This document shows, piece after piece, positions 49,601-57,212 of a stretch of DNA of 64,000 nt. This DNA is from Diphasiastrum complanatum (Eukaryota > Streptophyta > Lycopodiopsida > Lycopodiales > Lycopodiaceae), in NCBI GenBank assembly GCA_029204225.1, contig CM055099.1:50914798-50978797 (forward strand). The letters are read 5' to 3'. Both the position numbers and the translations under genes were made by a program. The notes beneath the pieces were generated by a model. That model did no database searches. It was given only the letters and a program-made list of their open reading frames with translations, and was not told the DNA's origin. Numbering within the stretch: position 1 is the first letter of the stretch; the number at the start of each line of letters is the position of its first letter.

Positions 49601-52600
49601 ACATGCAGAGGAAGAGACATCGGTAACATTTTTGTGGGTTAAAAACTTAAGTTCATTACATGACATTTTGCTTCTAAACTGTGATACATAATGGCAGGTA
49701 CATACTTGGGGCTGTCGAAACATTTCTGGATGCACTACCTGGAGCAGGAATCTTTAAAGGTAATGCCTATGGTTTCTGGGCTCTCCAGCTGCATGCTTCT
49801 GTAAGGGAAAATTGTAGTTTGTGGTTTCAAAACCTTATTAGATTCTAGATGCCAGTTCTGTAGGACATGGATGTGATTTATTATGATATGAAAGCTATTA
49901 CTTTATATTATATGTAGGTAGCATTGGATATCTTGTTCAGGTCTGTGATCAAGGATTATTATATGTCTATTTCTTGTCTCAGTCACATCAAGCTGTCCTT
50001 GTCAATGTTCACATATACTGTGAGATGCCTTTCATATACAGTATGCTTTGCAGTTGGATTGATATATGCATGTACAATATGTTTCAGGTCTGCATGAAAA
50101 AAATATTGATACTCTTTTCATTAGTTGGAGGAACACAGAAAATTTGACTAGAAGCCTAAACATTTACTTGAGAGAGCTGAATTTTCAAAAACCTTGGTCA
50201 ATAACTACTAACTTACGGGCATACAAGCACATTGGGCTTTTTTCCCTCTTTGTTTATAAACTTACCAGGAAATCGAAAAGCTATTCTTCTCCTATGTATT
50301 GGAAGGAGGAGCTTAATGTCGGCATTTCAAGACAAAAAATCTTTTCCCACTAAGCTAGTTGATATATGGGAAGATAAGGACATTAAAAACTGAAGACACC
50401 TTCCTTTACCTTAAGTATCTGTAGATTATCCGATAACTCCTTTCAACTGTGCAAATTGCTGTAGTACTACATACTACATATTGGTACCACTATGTGACCC
50501 TTATGGAATGATCTTGTTAATCTAAAGCTGTCCTCTTACACACATAACCATTGCCTCTGGATGAAAACAATTTTCTACATTTACAAACTAATTTAGAATA
50601 TGAGTCTGAGTATGTATCGCTGAAGAACAATCACCCACATTTCTCACAACAGCTTAAGAACTATGTCTTTCACAGAAGGATTGGACTCATTCTTCACAAT
50701 GAAGTTTTGTAGGTTTTCAGTTGACCAGATAAAATTTTGATGATCAAGTTTTAAAAACTGCTTTATTTGATCTGTTACGAATTCGATGGGACATATGAAT
50801 CTGGTAATGAACGTTATGGGTTAAACTGAGTGAGAATGGAAACAAATATGGACTATCCATAGAAGAAATGATCACCAGCATTATTATCTTGTGGTGCGTG
50901 AACACTAGTGAACTCTTCTTCAAGACGTTTTCCTAAGTTCTGAATAGAAAAAATTCTTGGGCAATGTGGGTAAGGAGCAAATACACAACAATGAAATCCT
51001 ATTCCAGAAATTGCACTGTGATCAATGTACATAGAATAGCACTGCAAACTGAAGCAAAAATGTAGAAGGCATCAAGTGAGGAGTAAGTGTGCTTCTGCAG
51101 AGGGAGGTCTCTAGCCCGTGAATAGCCTTAATCAGCTTTTTTTAAAGTATTCTATGATGAGTTTAGGTCCCGTTCTTGGCCTCCTAATTGTTCTAGGCTC
51201 TGACAGTTTCCCGAAATGAAACCTTGAATTTCTATCTAAGTAATCTGTTTTAAGTGGGCATGCCTCCAAATCTGTATGGAATGTCTCGTTTCAATAGTGC
51301 TTGGTTGCTACTATGGGTATGACAATGTGCATGATGAAATGAAGCAATTATTTCTGCTGACATGTTTATTTTGCAAGATAATCAGCTGTACCTTGTTGCC
51401 TGTTCTACAGCAAGTATGGGTATGACAATGTGCATGATAAAATGAAGCAATTATTTCTGCTGACGTTTTTATTTTGCAAGATAATCAGCTGTACCTTGTT
51501 GCCTGCTCTACAGAAAGTGTTACAGAAATCTTAGCACCATCAGCTGCAGGGGGGGCTCCAGGACCTGAGCTCCTAAAAAGTCCGAATCTACACGATCTCC
51601 AACTTTATGGAGTGATCATCACTGTGGTCTTGTGTTTGATTGTGTTTGGTGGGGTGAAGATCATCAATAAGGTTGCCCCAACTTTTCTAATTCCTGTTCT
51701 GCTATCAGTGGTGCTGATTTTCATTGGTATCTTTGCTGCTCCTCGACATCGAGATCCACGTACGTCTCATATGAAAGGAACTGTAGTTACGCTGTATAGA
51801 TTATTCACCATCCGATCCTTAAAAATTATTATGTCCTCACTACTTGATATGTTTATGTTTTTTGCTAAGAGCAAATACAATGACAGTATAAAAAGGGCTT
51901 TGAATTTGCAGCAGGAGTAACTGGTCTACGTTGGAAGACTTTGAAAAGCAATTGGGGCAGTGAATACCAACGTACCAATCGTGCTGGCATACCAGCTGCT
52001 GATGGCATTATTTATTGGGACTTTGAGTAAGCACTGCATTCTTTGAGGTTTACATAGAATGTTTATGTAGCAATATGAGAGTTGAATGATTAAAGCAGAT
52101 CTGAGTTACTCAAATCTAGAGAGGAATGTTCTAGCAAAATTGTGTGTAAACGTGCAACATAAATTAGAATTCTCCAGCCAGTGGCCACCACACGTAAATG
52201 CCAGATTAAGCTAGTTATAAATACATACTCTATGCATACGGTGCCATACACATACACACTGGTGTACAAATAGCCGCATGGCAGAGCAGGAGTCTTGGCT
52301 TCCGCTTAACACAAGTCAGCGTACACATTATGTCTCCTTATCAACATTGATCCACAAAAAGCAGGTTGAAATCCAAACCGTAACTGACAGCTCGGCCAAA
52401 ACAGCCATGCATGAAATCCCATAGCAAACTTCTCTTTTCACAACAATAACTTGTCGACATCTTAGATCTCAAGTTCACCAATTTAGTCACGGGAGTATAA
52501 CTAGGGCACCTTGAATTTTCCCCCATTTTTGATCAACTGTTGTCCATACTTTGCACCAAGAGAGGAGTGTGTGATGGCTTTCCCCCCATTCTAAAATTCA

Positions 52601-55600
52601 GCTGACGGGACTTAGAGTTGAATTCTTACACAAAACTTTTTCCAACACCGTGTTGTCTTTCTCGAGCTTAACAACTCCTTGTCTCACAAGCAATCATGCA
52701 AACCAAGCAGAGCATGAGTACTAAGACTCACCACAGATACATACAAGCAAGGCACTCAGGCAGGTTATCTAACAGGTAACAAAGACAAGGTCCCCCCTTG
52801 AGATAGCCCTGCCAAAGACCTTTGTAGCCGCATCTATTATAGAATCAGCCCACGGAAAACATTCATCCAACCATCCATGCTTTCACCATCAAGCAACACA
52901 TTGCCTCAGTAACGCCCCACCAAATCTGGTTGACAGCCCTTATAGCTAAACAATTGGCAGCTATCCCGCACTAGCAACTAACCACCCGTGCTTTACAACT
53001 GAATTCGAGCAACATCCCTATATCAATGGTTAACCTGTACAGTTTGAATATGTCACCCCGCACCCCACAAGCCATAGACTGTGATTTCACCTACCTAGGC
53101 AGCACTTTGCCTCATCTCTCCTACGTGCAGACAGCGCCAGACCCGAATTGCGAGAACTGACCGTGCTTACACCTTGAGGGCAACACCTTGTCGCATCAAG
53201 TCCCCTGTTCTGCCGACCACCCCGACCATGGACGCACCTGATGAATCCCAAACAGTGGCCATTCCTGTGAGACCCGCATAGCTGACCGGCCAGTCAGCTC
53301 TGATACCACATGAAGCGCAAGCATCCCAAGCCGGGAACCACGACTTAGCTTCCCAGCTTTCAACACTTGTCGTCCGAACCCACTTGACATACAAGCAGCC
53401 AACTCACCAACAAAGATAAGACTTAACCGACTTGAAGTTTTGGAAACAACATTGAGAGCCAAGCTGGCGCCATGCCAGATCGAGAGTCCCGACGTGGGTA
53501 ACTTCCCTCCAAGCAAGCCGCTTGACTTACGTCAAACTTAACCAACTCGAAGCTTTGTTACAAAGGAATAACATCCATTCCAAGCAAGCCGTCTGACTTA
53601 CATCAGACTTAACCAACTCAAAGCTTCGTCACGAGTGCTGGAAGCCAACTTGGTGTCATGCCAGACTGGACAACCATAAATAGGTAACTTCCACCCAAGC
53701 AAGCCATCCAACTCAGCCAACATGTTAGAGCCTGTTCCCTAAGAGCTTAACTAGTTCACATTCATGCAAGGAACATTCAGAACCACAAGCCGCAACAGAT
53801 ATGACAACAACCAGTTTCTAGACCAAACGGTCCCAACAACATACCGCTGGTGTCCCGGACCGAATGGCCCTGACGACATACCATTGGCGTCCCAACAACA
53901 TACTGTTGGTGGCCTGGATCGAATGGTCCTGACGACATACCACTAGTGTCCCAACAACATACCGTTGGTGGTGTGGACCGAATGGTCCTGACGACATACC
54001 ACTAGTGTCCTAGCTAAGTGCCAGATCAAAAAGATTAAAAGCGTTTTTACAACTGGCGCTTTTACCGAACACTAAAACCCAGAAGGTAATCAAAGTCAGT
54101 TTGACGAAAATCCCTTTTTATTAATAACTTCGAGAAGGTTACATTGAAAGTGAGTGACCGACCCTAGTCTCCGAGGTGCTAGCATGCCAAGGCTGGCGCC
54201 AGGATAAATTCTAGCAAGGGGCGTTGAGACTTCGCCCTACTTGCATCCCCCTATAGTTATGGTGGGATTTGCCACCTCCCCTCATAGCAAGTGCTTAGAC
54301 TAAATTGGTAAAGCATGTTTTTCTTTCTCCAGGATTTTCTCTCTCTAAAAAAATTATCTTATCTCTCTAGAATTTATTGTAGATCGTGTGAGGTGATTGC
54401 ACATCAATCTGAGCTCTCTGAACTTCGCTAGATTCGATCAAAGTTTCTGAGCCATATCAAATTGGCACTGGCTGGATTTTGGTCGCAGTGGCCCCGGGAG
54501 TGGTGCTGACGCCGCTGGCGCAGGGAGCAGCAGTGGCACTGCTGGCGCTGGGAACAATGTTGGCACCAGTGGTGCCGGGAATAAAGCTTGCACTTGTAGC
54601 TAGCTTTACAACACCTCCCCTCAATGTTATGAACTCAACTCTTGCTAAGAATTTATGGTTGAGCCCAAGTACATGGAGCTCTTGCCTTAAATATAAAATG
54701 TCCTTGTGCAGCTTCTGACAGCTGGTGTTTCAAGTACCTGATGTGCCTCAGTTTTGAAATGTTATGATGGCTTAGAATTCTCATAGAAGTTCTTACTTTT
54801 ATACCCTTTAAAACCTGGACTCTAATTTTACTAGTTATTTTAACCTCTATTGCTGTAATTCACTTGGACCTGTTTGGTTACAGGCCCCCAACCCTCGACT
54901 GCTCTAAAACCTTCTGAGGTTGTGAATATGTGCATGAGACTCTGCAACATCAATGTAATAGCCAGACATGCATAGAGAATCCTTTTCGAGCCCTAAGCAT
55001 TCCCCAAAACATCGTGGTTTCACGACTTATCAAATAATGCAATATTTTTCATTTGCAAAAATTCATGTTTGCTGAGAAAGCTGATTTTTCTTAGCGTTCC
55101 GACCATCGTCCGAATGTGTTGTAATGAAATTAGGAATAGAGTGGCACAAGGATTTGTTTCTTCATACTGTAGATGATGACACATCAATGATAATAATGAC
55201 AGCTAGTAGATTGATTGTTCTCACACATAGATTGTTACTCTTATTTCTGTCGTCTTTACTTTCTTAAAAGGCCCATGGATCGTATGGAGACTTTCTTTTT
55301 ATAGTCTTGCTGACCAGATATATTCTTTTAAACGCATGTCAAATATATGAGAGTGTGGTACTCGGTAGTGTTCTTATCAACATGTTCCTGCAAGCAAGAT
55401 TGTAAGCACTTATTATTTGTGTTGTATTCTCTTCAAGGAATTTGCTGGGACTCTTTTTCCCTGCAGTAACTGGGATAATGGCTGGATCCAATCGGTCGGC
55501 ATCTTTGAAGGACACACAACGCTCGATCCCTGTAGGAACATTGTCTGCAATTGCATCGACAACAAGTCTTTACATAGTATCAGTATTTATGTTTGGAGCA

Positions 55601-57173
55601 GTTGCAAATAGAGAGGAACTCTTGACAAATAGGTGAAATCTATTTTGCAATCCTGGTTTATTGAATATTTATCTACCACCTTCGAATGTGCTAAATATAT
55701 TTCCTGACATTTTATGCTCTCTGCATCTCCCGGATCAGAGCTGTTTTTCGTGGTAAGAGGAGTATTGTAGGAGAGTATGTAGGGTCAGTGTCAAGGAACT
55801 TCAGAAAGCTATCCAAGTACTGGATGAAAGCTTCTCTGCACTCTTCACATAAATAAAGATAGTCTTAGCATTGATAATCACGGATTTGACACATACTGTC
55901 TTTGTCTAAGAACTTAACTGGAAGCTGAGGTAAATTCTCTTGTTTCCATCTGTCTTTGATTGACCAGGTTGTTGACTGCAACATTAGCTTGGCCAGTACC
56001 TGCAGTAGTTCAAATTGGAATAATTTTATCCACTCTGGGAGCTGCACTTCAAAGCCTTACTGGAGCTCCTCGTTTGCTAGCTGCTATTGCGAATGATGAC
56101 ATTTTGCCTGTCTTGAAATATTTCAAAGCAGCAGACAATTCAGAGCCTCATCTGGCAACTCTCTTCACTATGTTCATATGTGCAAGCTGTGTTGTAATTG
56201 GAGATCTTGATCTGATAACTCCTGTGATCACCATGTTTTTCCTCCTTTGTTATGGAGGTGTAAATCTTTCCTGTCTCCTCCTTGATTTGCTTGATGCTCC
56301 TAGCTGGCGCCCTCGATGGAAGTATCACCACTGGAGCTTTTCACTCTTCGGGGCTCTCCTTTGCATTGGTAAAACTCTTCTCTAGTCTGTTAAGTTCATA
56401 ATACTTTAAGACTAGGATAATGATTTTTACTGTACTATTGTTCATGCATGACGATGTTTGCTTTGATAATTCCATTTTTTGCTTCTATTTGAGCAAGTTT
56501 GGCTACCTACAAGCAACAAGTATATGAATTTTCGTATCTGGACTGGGTGAAACATCTGATGGAAGACTACTAAGTAACCTATGCCTTTTGGCTTCTATTG
56601 CAGTGATAATGTTTTTGATTTCTTGGATTTTCACAATCGTAGCTTTGGCTCTGGCAAGCCTCATATACTACTATGTGAGCATTAAAGGAAAAGGTGGGGA
56701 TTGGGGAGATGGATTCAAGAGTGCCTACTTTCAGTTGGCATTGCGCAGTCTCCGTTCTCTCGGAGGTCTCTCTCTCTCTCTCTCTCTCATTTGTTTTAAT
56801 TGTATGGACTTAAAGCATTTTACACCTACAAATTCTTTTAAACTCCTTGCACAAGTTTCAGACATCTTAATGCACAACTGGGGTCAAAGAATGTTGATGC
56901 AAGAGACAATCTGGGTAAATATATTGGTGCTGCAAGAGTTTCCACAAAGCATTCTTACAGTTTTCTCCAAATAAATGGAAAAGAGCTTTTCCTCAAGTCC
57001 TTGCATGATAAATTGGAGTTATGCAGCCATCTCTTAGTAGGGTTTGATATGGTCCAATAAGGTTTGCTGTGATTCAGTAAGGTTCAATGTGTATGGTTCG
57101 GTATGCATTAGGTTTTGATGTCAGTTGGGTCATGACTTTTGCATTTAGGTTTATGCAAGCTGATGCTAGTTGG

Positions 57174-57212
<39 letters not shown>

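Noticed and set aside
51911-51914. Alternative NAGNAG acceptor at CCC1 exon 9 (CAGCAG)
   Set aside because: The downstream AG removes the base triplet boundary needed to complete the split Pro codon as aligned; the upstream AG matches the family sequence (GVTGLR) cleanly, so the second was not annotated.
54479-54718. Ala/Val/Gly-rich open frame in intron 9
   Set aside because: Repetitive GTGGC/GCTGGC composition; no recognised domain, probably LTR-element leader sequence.
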